A stretch of 64,000 nucleotides of DNA from Chytridium lagenaria (taxonomy: Eukaryota; Chytridiomycota; Chytridiomycetes; Chytridiales; Chytridiaceae), in contig JAHLKC010000070.1 in NCBI GenBank assembly GCA_025449115.1, positions 62,001 to 126,000 of the forward strand. The letters run 5' to 3'. The notes beneath the pieces were generated by a model. That model made no database searches, was not told where the DNA came from, and worked only from the letters and a program-made list of their open reading frames with translations. This document shows, in pieces, positions 36,501 to 48,057 of this stretch. Position numbers and translations under genes: made by a program. The number at the start of each line of letters is the position of its first letter. Within the stretch, counting starts at the first letter, position 1.

Positions 36501-39500
36501 CCGGCGGTCGTGGACGATAGAATATGGTCTTCAGGGTAATAGGTGCGGGAAGTCGTAGATGTGCGAACTGAGGCGGATGAAGGGTGGAAGAAGATCCGAA
36601 AAAGCTGTAGCCTGAAGAGTTTGCAGAGGCAGTAGATGATCCATCGGTACTACGACGGGATGATTCAGAACCACGCTTTGCAAGACTTGCAAAAGGGTCC
36701 ACACCACCCGCCTTTCCAATCAGCTGAAGGCGTTCCATCAAACTGATAATTTTGAGGATATGGACCCAAGAACTTTCGAGGTACTCGCCAAGACTATATA
36801 GGTAATTAAAAAAAGAAAACAATTTAGTAAGAAAGCTGAACAAAGTTTGAAAAACAACAACGTCGAAATGGAAACTCTTCAAATAGAATCTTGTACTCAC
36901 GTATTCGCTAAAGCAATTAAAGTCTTCACCACCTTAACGTTCTTTGGCCTCATCTCCGCCAAATGCGATAACCCGTTAACTTGCTCAAACTTGTCACAAA
37001 AGCATCCCTCTCCGTCTCCATCCCAAAAACAGACGATATTCTAATACTTCCTGCAAACCCTTGCAAACAAAGATCATAAATTTTGGGCTCCTCAACATTC
37101 CTCTTCTCTGTAGCCACCTCATCTCCCTCAATGTCATCCACCGCAGATTCAAACAAAAGCGAGAACGCCGCCATGAGTGCCCACGACGCGCTGGCAAACA
37201 TGGGGCGAGCTAGTTCAGGAAGGCTGGCCGGTCGGAAGGGTTGCGCAGAACGGTTCATCCCAGCGGATTTGATAAGCATTTGACTCTTTTTCTGAATATG
37301 TGCGACTTCCTTTTTATAGAGCTCCATGCGCTGACGCTCGCTAATATTACCAGCCCCCCATCTACAACCGCGCGATCAGCACCTATACTCTTTTTCACGG
37401 AACAAAAACCAAATCACAAGAAAAAGCAAGTAAACAACTTACCCTTGCGCAAGTCTCGCGATTCTCCCCGCATGTTCTTCCTCCATGACAATCTCATTCC
37501 GTTTGATATCATCATATATCCCTGCCAAAAAGGCTTCCGGCAGATCCGCATTATCATTAATGCCTCTATTGTTTGTCACAAAACCAGCCTTATCCATTCT
37601 GTTCTGATCCTTGATATCAGGATTATACATGTCGGTGTTCAACATGATTACAGAAAAAGCGAGAACGTAGGCTGTGTCAGCCTTTGCAAAGATACCAGGA
37701 TTGTTCTCGCAGTATCGGTCCGCAAACTTTTCCATGAGACGGTCAATCTGTACATAAACAGTAATTAGGACAAAAGATAAAAATAATCAAATCACCTTCT
37801 GAGCCTCCCCAGGTAATCTAAAGGCTTGCAAGAACATTCTCAAAGCAGCCACAAACTCAATCCCAGCAAAATCCATCTGATCCACAAAACTATGCATGAC
37901 TCTGATATGATAAGCATCCCCTTCACCCAAAAAGTCTCCAACAGCAGCCTTATTCAACCCCTGTGTCCTCAACAAAAATTTGGCAACACCCTCTTCAGTA
38001 TCCTCTACAAATCCATGCTCTTTTAAGAATTTAATGCCTTTGGAAGGTTTCGTGTCGAATAGTTTCAAGCCTTGACGCATCAAGCGTTTACGGTTTGCAG
38101 CTTCTTCTGCGGCGGCTGCAGCAGGATCGGATGTCGGGTCGAGGTGCCAAGCAGGGTAGGTAAAGCAGAGTGGGAGTTGGACAGAGTATTAAGAGGGTCG
38201 AGTGAGTTTTGAGCAGACGATGAGTGAGAATACAGAGAGGCCTGCATAGTGACGCTATGAAGAGGTTTTCGATTATTCACAACAACGCTTGACTGCGCGT
38301 CGGGAGCAAGAGCGTCAAGGATCGCGCAACCATCTCAATCGAAGTATTAGTGCTGCGAGCAGCCACGTCGAGGTGCTTCGCCGTGGGCGAGATGGCAGCA
38401 TTCGGAGGATCAGATGCGGCAGGCGTGTTGCCGGTCCCAGGAGTTTCAGAAACATGGACAGGGCGTGTAGGAAGAAGACCTCGAGGTCCAACTTCCGCAC
38501 TCCAATCCACCAAAGAATTGACAATAGCGACGAGGCAGACCAAACCTCTCAAACGGAGTCTCCGGTCTTGCGCGCGGACAAGCTCAATTTTGTTGTCAAG
38601 ACCAGCAGCGGAGGCAGCATATCCCATCAAAGTCATAGGTGGGGCGGCGACGGTGGATTCCTTGCCTTGCGCGACACGTGCACATACACTAACAATTCGC
38701 TCAAAGATGGAAACGGCGGAAAGATCGCAATCGTAATTAACGTATAGATCCACAAGTGTTTGAGGGTTTTCACAAATCTTTAGGCTTGAAGTACGAGCGA
38801 TTTTTGCTTATATGTCGAATTCCCCATTTCCAGTATATGCAAATAGACAGTATTCAGAAGAACCTGCAAACCAGAAAATATCAGTAAATTATATTTTTCG
38901 GTGAACCAAAATGGAAAAGAGCGACACCAACCTCCACTTCCGTCTTCAATCTATGTCTATAAAACCTAATCAACATCAAAAAAATACTCAATCCCAACTC
39001 AAACAGCATAGGATGAGTCGTCACACTGTTCCTCGACACCCCCGCACAAAGATGCACCCTGATAACCTCAGCATAAAGTTCATCATTGAGCAGCACCGGT
39101 CCGGCATTATTTAAAATTGATAAGATCAATTCTAAAGCCAACGTCCTAGCCCGTACAGCCGTAGGTGAAACGTCGTCAGATGGCGGAAGGGCTGCAGCTG
39201 CTGTCACAGATGCAACACTGAACGTGGCGGTGGTGGTGGACGCGGATGGGTCGGTTTGAGTGGAGAGACGACACAGGAGGCGGAACACAAGGAATGCATC
39301 CTTACGCAACAATTCGTTATAGTAGGCAATGGTGGGGTCATACGGATTCGGGGAGTTGGTCATGGGGGAGATTGTGGGATTGCATCAGCAGGAAGAGGTG
39401 GGGTGGCCATATGGTTAGATGCGGCGGGTGTGTCAGAGGGGGCGTCGGTAACTACAGGTAGCGTTGCAGTTTCGGTAGGAGCGATCGATTCCGAGTCAGG

Positions 39501-40948
39501 TTGAACAGATGGTTCTACTCCAGGCTCACCCACAGAAACGAAGCTGACATCCTTTGTAAGAGCAACTGAATCACTGTCCTCAAGAGTTTCGTTTGTACTT
39601 GAGCTTCCGTCCACCTCCACAGGTTCCGCGGGCGTCACCTCAGCCTCAACCCCATTCACCGAAGACTCTCCTTTCACTGCTGCCTCCACAGCCTCCACAG
39701 CTTCCACCACCGCCCCCGTCTTCAATGCAGCTCCAGCGGCCGCCATTCGAATATTCTCTGCACCATTCAATAAATCCCCACTCCTCAACAACACCTCAGA
39801 GTATCTCTCCATTCTTGATACAATCAAATTCACCATTTGTGTCAATGACGCTTTGGCCGTCACCTGGTTGATGTGAGATTTGGAGTGCACGTGGATGTTG
39901 AAACAGGTTTGAATGACTTTTAACAGCGATACCCCGTGTACTTCACAAGCGGTCGAAGTGATGGCCGTCAACAGGACCTTGATCACTTGAAGTTGAACAG
40001 TGTCGTCCAGAGGGGACCCGGTGAAGGCTGTGCAGACTGTGTGGACAAGATCATCTATCAAAAATGTTTGATGCGGGGATGTGTCGGAAACACGGCTGGA
40101 TTGGCTACCACGGCGGTCGGGAGAGGGATGGGTTGAGGTTGAACCTAACAGACGGTTCCAAAAAAAGAAAAACATGGTTAGCATCAAAGTAAATCTCCTG
40201 CGGGTTTTAACATCTTCCAAAGAATAGCCTTAAAAATATATCCAGGTATCCATAAGTGTTTAACTCAAATCCAGGTCTCCATAAGTGTTTAACTCAGAAA
40301 ACAAACAAACGACAAAAAACACAATCGTCCTCACCCAAATTCGTCTCACTTCCTTGCTTTGAAGCAACAGGACTAGATGCATCCAACCCCGCAAAATCCT
40401 GCAGCCCCACTTCACCTCCACCTGACCCGGTCGGCGCCGCTGGTTTCCTCTCATAGCCGCCGCCACAAATCCCGTCAATGTTCCCTGATTCACATTCGTC
40501 GTTTCCTTCACCGCAACAGGGGGTGCCGCTGCCACAGGCGGAGGAGGTTGTGAAGGTGCCAACATTGGGTTCAACACCGGGGATCGCACCGCGAAGCACT
40601 TTATGCGCTATGAGTTTCTGAAGACTGTCGAGAGATGTTTCGCGGATCTTGGGATGGAGAGTTGGGTTAATGGCAAGACGGAACGGTGCCCAGAAATCAT
40701 CAGCGCTATGAATCTGTTAGAACTTCATCGCGTATACCCATCTTACAATGGGGACGGCAAAATCGTTACCTTATGTCTGTATTCGGATTCCCTCCTTTAC
40801 CCAACACCCTGTCCTTTTCATGTGCCAACTGCTCCATGGCCGTCGTGATGGCCTCTCGTAACTCCTTGATAGATTTGGTTGAAGCATGGATGGAACCTGA
40901 TGTTTCGACGAGGAGCTTGTCGAGGCATTGCTTGATCAGGTCCGCCAT
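33573..40948 (-). CDS. SEC7: Large ARF guanine-nucleotide exchange factor (Sec7/BIG family)
   Basis: A gene of about 7.4 kb with many short introns. It starts MADLIKQCLDKLLVETS and runs through a DCB region (LIDDLVHTVCTAFTGSP, VQLQVIKVLLTAI, FNIHVHSKSHINQVTAKASL) and the HUS box (LYVNYDCDLSAVSIFERIV). The Sec7 domain (about 38083-37439) has VGDFLGEGDAYHIRVMHSFV with the catalytic glutamate, and VLAFSVIMLNTDMYNPDIK. C-terminal HDS regions include LLQKVVEIADYNMLRIR, IRSGWKSIFIVL, HFVLKWFPILSSLSRV and the final FMERVADEIFGPM. These proteins activate class I/II ARFs at the trans-Golgi. The size and domain order match BIG1/2 and yeast Sec7. The linker at 39360-39700 is rich in Ala/Glu/Thr. One-base frame changes occur at a C-run near 39370, near 38325 and near 38160, all outside conserved motifs. 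Expected length is over 1,800 residues. Confidence 0.9.
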
Positions 40949-41124
40949 CGTTGCTGCCTACTCCAATGTCTGACCTCCAACGCTTGTTGACTTTGAGTTT
41001 CTGGCAAAATTTTTTGAAGTGTCCTGAACGAGCCAACTGCTCGACAGCAATTACGGGAACTGGCACATATATATTGGACGTGCTTATCAATAATTAAGCA
41101 TGCTACGTATAAAATCGGAATCAT

Positions 41125-42112
41125 AGAAGACGTTCAAAGGATTCTATGGTGAAAAATAGCTTTTTAAAGGAAAACCCGACAAGAAGAGGGTATGCACATT
41201 AACAAAAAAGAACAGCAACATCGTCACTAACAGAATAAACAGTACGCGAACACGGTACGTAACCACATCATACATTTCAAATTTAAGGCTTTCCACCACA
41301 GTCCAAACTTGCACCAGAGACTTCCTAGAAAACCATCTCCTATAAAAGCATTAGCAGTTGAATTACCGTCAATGAAAGAGTCCCACCATCAGCAAGACAG
41401 CTAATATAGTTACTCTCCGCGACAAGAGGCCATCTTTGCAGTAAAGTGTATATCAATACCTCGCAGTACTTGGCGGCTCAAACGTCCTCTGGGAAAATAA
41501 GGCGTTCTACATACAATTGACCGATAGGTATATAACAAATATCAGAGTAAATATCACTTTTTGCAGTACAGTTATGAGAAACCTCGCGTGAGTGTGAGCG
41601 ATAAAACGGAAAACGAAACAACACCTTCTCGTCAATAAAAGCTTTAAAGTTCATGCATCCAACATTAAAGTTCGATTACATGACGATCCCTCACTAAAGT
41701 CTCACAACGCCAAACGTCATCGTTCCAACCAAACTCACCATATCACCCCCCGTCATATGCGCAATAACGGACCGCATCCATCATTAAAGGACTACTCATG
41801 ATCGGTGGATCAAATGCAAGAACCTAACCTCGAAACGCGATAGGCATTCGCGCGGGGTACGGAAGTTATAGGGGTTTTGCACTGTTAAGATGAGAGTTTT
41901 GGATTCTTGGTGCAATGTCGCTGTGGTTGTGTTTGGCGACTGTTTTGTTAGCGTTGCGAGATGTAGATATAGTAACAGGGTCGTTACGCATTATATATTT
42001 TTTAAAAAAAATCTTGGATTGAGGTGTCATGTTCCACGACATTCAGTATGTTAAAAATGCCCAGTAAGGCGGGTTTGTGGTTGAATCCACAATGCAGTTT
42101 ATTTTATTTCTA
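41125..42112. other. Intergenic spacer
   Basis: About 1 kb between the ARF-GEF 5' end and the TKL kinase 3' end. Mixed composition with several ATTAAAG and CTAAAG words (41640-41800). No gene or RNA recognised. Confidence 0.45.
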
Positions 42113-44696
42113 TCAAAGAATTATAGTAAAACGTCTACAACAAAACAAAACGGGACTCGGCTCGTTCACATACATCCCCCAAAAAATCAAGTCCATCAAA
42201 AGAAAATAACTTGACTCCAACACCCCCCCCAAAAAAAAACGACACAAGTTTTTTTCAACCAATTGCTTCGTCACCTCCATCATTCTCAGACCAAAGTCCA
42301 GACTTGCCCAGGAGCACTTGTAGAGCATTGCCTACATAGAACTTTATACAGCGAAAAAAACTATTGGCAAAACTCACGTGAACGTCATGCTGTCAGAAAG
42401 ACAATTAACAGGTACACCTCCCATCCCTAAAAACCAGCTCAACAATCCATCTTTATAATAAAGTGGTTCATTCAGCCTCTCAAAACACGGTTTCATCGTA
42501 GGACTCTGTAAACACCGTTAACATAAAGAAAAACAATCCTAAAAAGACAGCACGTCACTTACACCTCGTTCAAAAGCGATACATAGACCAGTAGGTATGT
42601 ATTGGAGATGTTGGGATTCTCTCCAACCCATGTTCGAGCTGTTATGGGAACGTGTTAGAAGAATCGGGGGGGTGAGAAATGGGGACTTACATATCACCGT
42701 CCATTGTCTTGATGAATCGGTACATTCCCCAGCGGTGGCTTCCATCAAACACCTCCCATTTCCGGACCTCAACTGCCTGCCCCTTCAGAAGGCGGAGGAC
42801 CGGTAGTTGGTGGAGGACCAGTAGGCGGCGGGGAAGGCGATGACGAAGGCAAAGGAACCGTCGGAGGAGAGGTTGAAGGAGCAGATGTCAATGCAGTGGT
42901 TAGAGAGGCACTCATTTGACTCGTTGACGACCCCACCACAGTTCTTAATGTTGTAGTCGGTTTGATTGTCGACATATCACTCGTGGTTGATGTTCCGGCT
43001 GTAGCACCGTTCGACGAAGCCGAGGCGCGTCGACGGGTTTTGGACGTAATGCAATGTAGAGCCCGACACCTGCTCCGGCGAGGATGAGCACGGTGATGAC
43101 GATGATGACGGCTTTGGTGCTACCGCTCATTGATTTTTTGGTCTTTGGGGGGGAGAACTCGTAGACGGCGGGGGAAACGGATGATGTGGATGGAGTTGTG
43201 GAGGGGTAGGCGGAGTAGGCGGGGATGGAGGATCGGTTGTTGTTGGCGGGGGTGGAATGGGGGTAGGGTTGTGGGTAGGGTTGTATGTATGGAGACGTGT
43301 ATGAGGAGGCAGCTGGAACGTAAGGTGCTGCGGGTGGAGTGTACGAGGCGGCAGGAGTGTAAGAGGCTTCGTATGGGATGTAGGAGGCGTTTGCCATATC
43401 GTAAACGGATTGAGGGGTGTAATTGGCAGCGGGGATGTTAGCAGCAGGGATGCTGGCAGCAGGGATAGACATTGGGACGGGAACAGGGGTATAGGGTGCT
43501 GAAATGTTTCTGGGACCAGAAGTGGTTGGGGAAGGTTGGTTTAGATTAAAGCGTTCCGACGATGTGCTGCTGTTGAAACGATCAAATGAGGATGATGGGC
43601 TTAGAGAACCGCTTCCAGAGTTGGTGTGCATGGCGGTTTCCGTGACATCAAAGTTGGTGGTAGCCACCATGGTAGCGAGTAACGGTTTCACGCCAACCCC
43701 GACTTCACTCGCGAAAGGGATAGTTAAACCTTCCGAGAGGGTGTTGAGCGTTCGGTTGATGGCGTCAAAGGAGGGACGGAGGGACGGGTCGAGGGAGACG
43801 CAGGATTCAACGAGGGTGAGGAGGGAGGCGGGGCAGTCTTCGTCGAGCTCGACTTCAGGGACTTGTTTTTGAACGGTGAGCATGTGAAGGAGGACTTCGG
43901 AACGGAGCTCAGAGGTAGGGATGCCAAAGGGACCGAGCCAGCTAAAGAGTTCGGAGAGGACGATGCCGAACGAGTAAACATCACAAGCAAAGCGATACTT
44001 TTAAATGAATTAGATAGAGTGGTGAAGATGGTTAAAAGACGATTTAGATAAAACCAACGTCGATAGAGTATTTAGGTAAAGTGGACTTACCACTGCACGA
44101 AGGTTATGAAGTTCAGGAGCCATCCAAACCAACGTTCCCTTTGCTTGCGATCCCTCACTCGCATCACTCAACGCCGACGTTGTAGTCACAGCCGACTGCC
44201 TCACGATGGCAATACCAAAATCCGTAATCTTGCAGTGCAACTCCCCCGACGCATCCACATACATCAAGATATTCAACGACTTCATATCCCGATGCAACAC
44301 TGGTGGATCACATCGATGCAAGAAGGTCATGCCAGCGGCAACATCGGATGCCAAGGATAATCGCAACGCATACGGGAGTTTCGGGGAGGAGGTGTAAAAG
44401 GAGTAGAGGGAGCCTAGGGGGAGGTATTCGAGGACAATCGAGTATTGGCTGTCATCCAGGATGACACCGAGGAAGCGAACGATACGGGGATGGTTGAGAG
44501 AGGCAAGTGTTTTAGCTTCTTGGAGGAACTCTGACTTGGATGAGTCTGATAGGGCAGTCAGTTTTAGACGTTTGACGACGACGGTTTCATTAGCGTATCG
44601 AGCCTTGTAGACGACGCCGACGGCGCCAGAGCCAATGACAGCAGAAGTGTCGATGGCTACAGCAGATGCAGGGATGACGGCAGTTGATGATGCCAT
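42113..44696 (-). CDS. TKL-type protein kinase with a membrane helix and an extracellular-type C-terminus
   Basis: Exon 1 (44696-44091, 202 codons) and exon 2 (from 43999) encode a complete kinase: G-loop IGSGAVGVVYKA, lysine VVVKRL, catalytic loop VLHRDMKSLNIL, DFG in KITDFGIAI, WMAPEL, then FACDVYSFGIVLSELFSW and LDPSLRPSFDAI. The sequence is closest in style to tyrosine-kinase-like kinases. A Ser/Pro/Ala/Tyr-rich linker with AASYTP-type repeats leads to a basic patch (KTKKSMSGSTK) and one helix (AVIIVITVLILAGAGVGLYI). After a one-base change in an A/C run, a Ser/Thr/Pro stalk follows, and then exons reading VRKWEVFDGSHRWGMYRF, SNMGWRESQHLQYIP, LCIAFERG and WFLGMGGVPVNCLSDSMTF. Positive residues before the helix put the kinase in the cytosol and the C-terminus outside. 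The 3' end is uncertain because of G/T runs near 42240. Confidence 0.75.
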
Positions 44697-44709
44697 GCTA
44701 TCACACTAT

Positions 44710-45293
44710 GAAAGATCTAATATTTAATAAAGAAAGATGGTTACTTATTCAGAGGCAGTATTATTTATATATCTTTCCAGTAATAAATAATATGTGGATG
44801 TTTTATTGAAGAAAAGCGCCCAGGGGAGATCCAGTCAGAAAGAAATGAATAATTCAATTAATTCCATATTAATTCCATCCAGTATAGGTGGTACACAGTT
44901 ACATGATATATTTCTTGAATTATTCAGAATATCTCTCTTAAATATTTATTAATAATATCTCAAACAAAGTTACAAAGTTCGATGATAATTGTTATTGATC
45001 ATTGATGGATGGATATATTTATTTTATATTTGAAATATTCCCTTGATATGCAGAAAGAAAAAGAGAAATAAAAAGAAACTGATTCTGAAACTGAACCCAT
45101 ATGCCATAAACAACAGTCTGATAATCACGAAAGAGAAAAACAAAAGTGTACAATGCAAATAATGCAACAACAACTGCAACAAACAAAATATCAAAAACCA
45201 AAAAAAAAAAAAAAAAAGTAATTTTTAAAATTGTACAACTTTTAAGACACAAAAAAAAAAAAAAAAAAAAAAAAAAAGGAGAAAGGAAACACG
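44710..45293. other. AT-rich intergenic region with two long A-tracts
   Basis: Promoter side of the kinase gene and 3' side of the BAG gene. A-tracts at about 45200-45217 and 45250-45277 are among the longest homopolymers in the window. No coding signal. Confidence 0.55.
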
Positions 45294-47442
45294 CTACATC
45301 ACTTCCCACCCCGCATCAACACTGTCCCCGCCTGTATTCACCGAATCACTGTCCCCCACAATACCCTCGCCTTCAACCTCAAGCACAGCCAAAGTGTCTT
45401 GAATAGCGGGGGTGGTAGCAATATCGTTATCAGTGATGCTCGATACCTCTTCAGCTGTGCGCGTGTCGTTCGAGGTGGTGGTTGGCGATACCGCTTCTTG
45501 CGTTTCAGGCGATGTGGAATCAATGGGTTGAGTGGCGTCAGAATCATCTAATGGAGTGTCTTGAGAGGTAGAGTTACAGTGCTGGGTGTCCTTGGCATCA
45601 AGATGTGGCGCGACATCAGCGACTTGAATGGGTTCATTGAAGACATTTGGTGACAATTCCGACTCTGCCTCTACTTGAAAGTGTTGCTTGACTTCAAGGA
45701 CCGCAGTGACGATGGCGTCAGTCAGAGGAGGAGTATCTTCATCAGCGGCGGTAGTGGAACCAGCAACGGTAGGATCTTGAGCACCATCAGAAAGAGTGAC
45801 ACCCGCATTGGCGATGGGAGTGTCGCTATCATGAGTGGGAAGAGAAGGAGTGGCAGAGGCAACCTTGGTATCGGCGACGAGATCTTGAGCCGGATTCGAA
45901 GGCGTGGTAGAAGCAGCATCTTCAGAAGGACCGAGATGGGTTTTGGCAGGAGCGTCACAATCTTGCGGAGGAGCGAAAGGAGTGGTAGAAGCGGAATCTT
46001 CAGAAGGACCGACCTCGGCATTGGCAGGAGTGTTCAAGAGCCGGAGCAAAGAAGAAGCAGACTCAAACACCCTCAGGAAAGCAACCGCACCAGTATTCTC
46101 TCTGTCAGTCGTTCGTCTCGGTCTTTTCAGCATCCGACGCCTCCTCGGCAGTCTTCGTCTCAGTCTTTTCAACACCGAACACCTCCTCGTCATCTTCGTC
46201 TCAGTCTTTTCATCACCCAACACCTCCTCGTCAGTCTTCGCCTCGGTGTTTTCAGCACCCAAGACCTCCTCCACAGCCCTCCTCTTCAAGTCCTCAATCT
46301 TCCCGACCCACTCCAGAACCTCCTTCACAAATTCCCTCCTCGCCCTCCTAACCTCCTCACACCCTTCGCTCAAAATCCGATCAGCCTCCACAACAAGCCT
46401 CGTCAATTTCTCCTCCAGCTCTAGAACCTTTGCGTTCTTCTTGTTCCCGACCGCAAAGGATTTGGGTATCGTCGACGGCGAGAGCGGATGGTGCGATGGA
46501 GAGGGTGGAGAGGGTTTCGGGGATGTGGAGAGAGCGGTGAATTGAGAGCGGAGGTTGCGGAGGAGGTGGAGGAGTGAAGGTGGGGCGTGCTTGCGAAGAA
46601 AGGTGAGGATCTTTTGACCGGCGGCCGGTATGAGTTGAGGAGAGGAAGGCTGGATAGGTTCTTTGGCGTTGACGGTGTCGTTGACAGCGTTGACGGGAGA
46701 TGAGATCCTTGAGGTATCAAAGATGGGATCACGCGAATGTTGAACTTGGGCTGCTCCTGCTTTTGCTCAGCTTGCTGCTGCTGCTGCTTGAGTTGGGCGT
46801 TTTCTGTCTTTGGCGAATTAAACTTGGGCGAAAGCGACGGGGAAGGAGACTTTCTGCTCGCAGCATCCTCTGCCTTTTCCTTTCCTCCCTCCTCATCCGA
46901 CTTTTCCTCCCTCTCCCCAACAACCTCCTCAAAACCTCTGCAACTTGCACCCTCCTTCCCATCTCCTCTTGAGCAGCCCTCCTCCTCCTCTCCACCTCCC
47001 GCCTCTCCATCTCCGTCTTGATCTGAGCCTCATAAGCCGCCTGCCGCATTCTCTGTTGCATCTCCGCCTCGTAAAGCAGCTTGCAGTCGTCGTTTCTAGC
47101 CTCATACACTGCCAGTGTTTGAGCTTGACGACGACGTGCAAGTTCTTGCTCGAGGGCGGCGACACGTTGGCGTTCTCGTATGCGTTCGCCTCGAGAGCGC
47201 GTTGGCGGGAGTGGTGGCGGAGGAGTTCTTGTTCGAGGCTGCGGTGTAGGCGTCCGTGGGAGGGGTTGGCGAATTGGGGTGGAGGTTATTGGGGATTGGG
47301 AGTTTGAAAGGAGATGTAGTAAGGGTTGGAATCTTGAAGGAGGTCGTCGTAAGGGTTGAGATGTTGGTGATGGTGAGAGTTAGGAGAATGGATTGCCCGT
47401 ATGGGACGTGTGGTGAGGTGTAGGATTGATGATGCGGAACAT
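45294..47442 (-). CDS. BAG-domain Hsp70 cochaperone-like protein
   Basis: The start at 47442 (MFRIINPTPHHTSHTGNPF) leads into LNPYDDLLQDSNPYY. A strongly charged coiled coil follows (RQRVAALEQELARRRQAQ, VYEARNDDCKLLYEAEMQQR, RRAAQEEMGRR), as seen before the BAG domain in filamentous fungi. The BAG-like helices read NAKVLELEEKLTRLVVEADR, ILSEGCEEVRRARREFVKEV and LEWVGKIEDLKRRAVEE; the helix 2/3 pattern of a spaced E-x-VR-x-RRExVxxV contacts the Hsp70 ATPase domain in the family. The last 300 residues are acidic, Thr/Ala/Pro-rich, with near-repeats (LGPSEDAASTTPSNPAQD and VGPSEDSASTTPFAPPQD), ending GDSVDAGWEVM. Frame changes near 47380, 47285, 47185, 46730 and 46450 split the gene. They fall in low-complexity DNA. 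Loss of function cannot be excluded. Confidence 0.6.
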
Positions 47443-48057
47443 GGCTTGTTTGTAAGTAGATGATGGTTGTCAGAGAGTTTGAGGTGTTCTTTTTTTATGC
47501 GCTTGAAAATCAAGTAGGTGTGTGTGAATGAGATGGTATTCTTGTTGGTGGACGCGTCCCCCCTCCCTTTTTATACAGCTGTGTAATATGTCAGCAAACA
47601 AAATGTCTTTGAAATAATTAGAAATGGTTGTGTGTAACCATGCATGCAAGGAACGTTGAAGAATGTTGTAGAGCGTTCCTGATGCTTCATTCATTTCATT
47701 ATTCATTCATTCATCGTCATCTTTAATTATTATTGGTTAAAGTATTTTTATTATTTGTCAATAATAAATATTATTTTTAGTTAATGAATTATTCATTTCT
47801 ATTTCATTTTATTATTATATATTCATTTCACTGTTATTTACAGCCAACGTCAAAATATATAATTCTTTTTATTCCACATATAATAATTATTGAAATATTT
47901 ATTAATAAACAAATGGCATGATAATTAAGATTTTACTTTGTTTTCTATTACTAAATACCACTGGGTAATGCATAAAGGAACTTGCTGCGACCGTCGGCAA
48001 GGTGGGGTTTCATTGCGGAGAGATAACTTCATTTGTATGCAAAAGGGTGAAAAATAC
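47443..48057. other. AT-rich intergenic region left of the duplication
   Basis: Strongly AT-rich, with ATTCATT repeats around 47690-47712. It holds the BAG gene promoter. Nothing else recognised. Confidence 0.5.

Noticed and set aside
38289..38747. 152-codon forward open frame within the ARF-GEF gene
   Set aside because: It is the complement of the HUS-region exon, which has the NYDCDLSAVSIFERIV motif on the minus strand.
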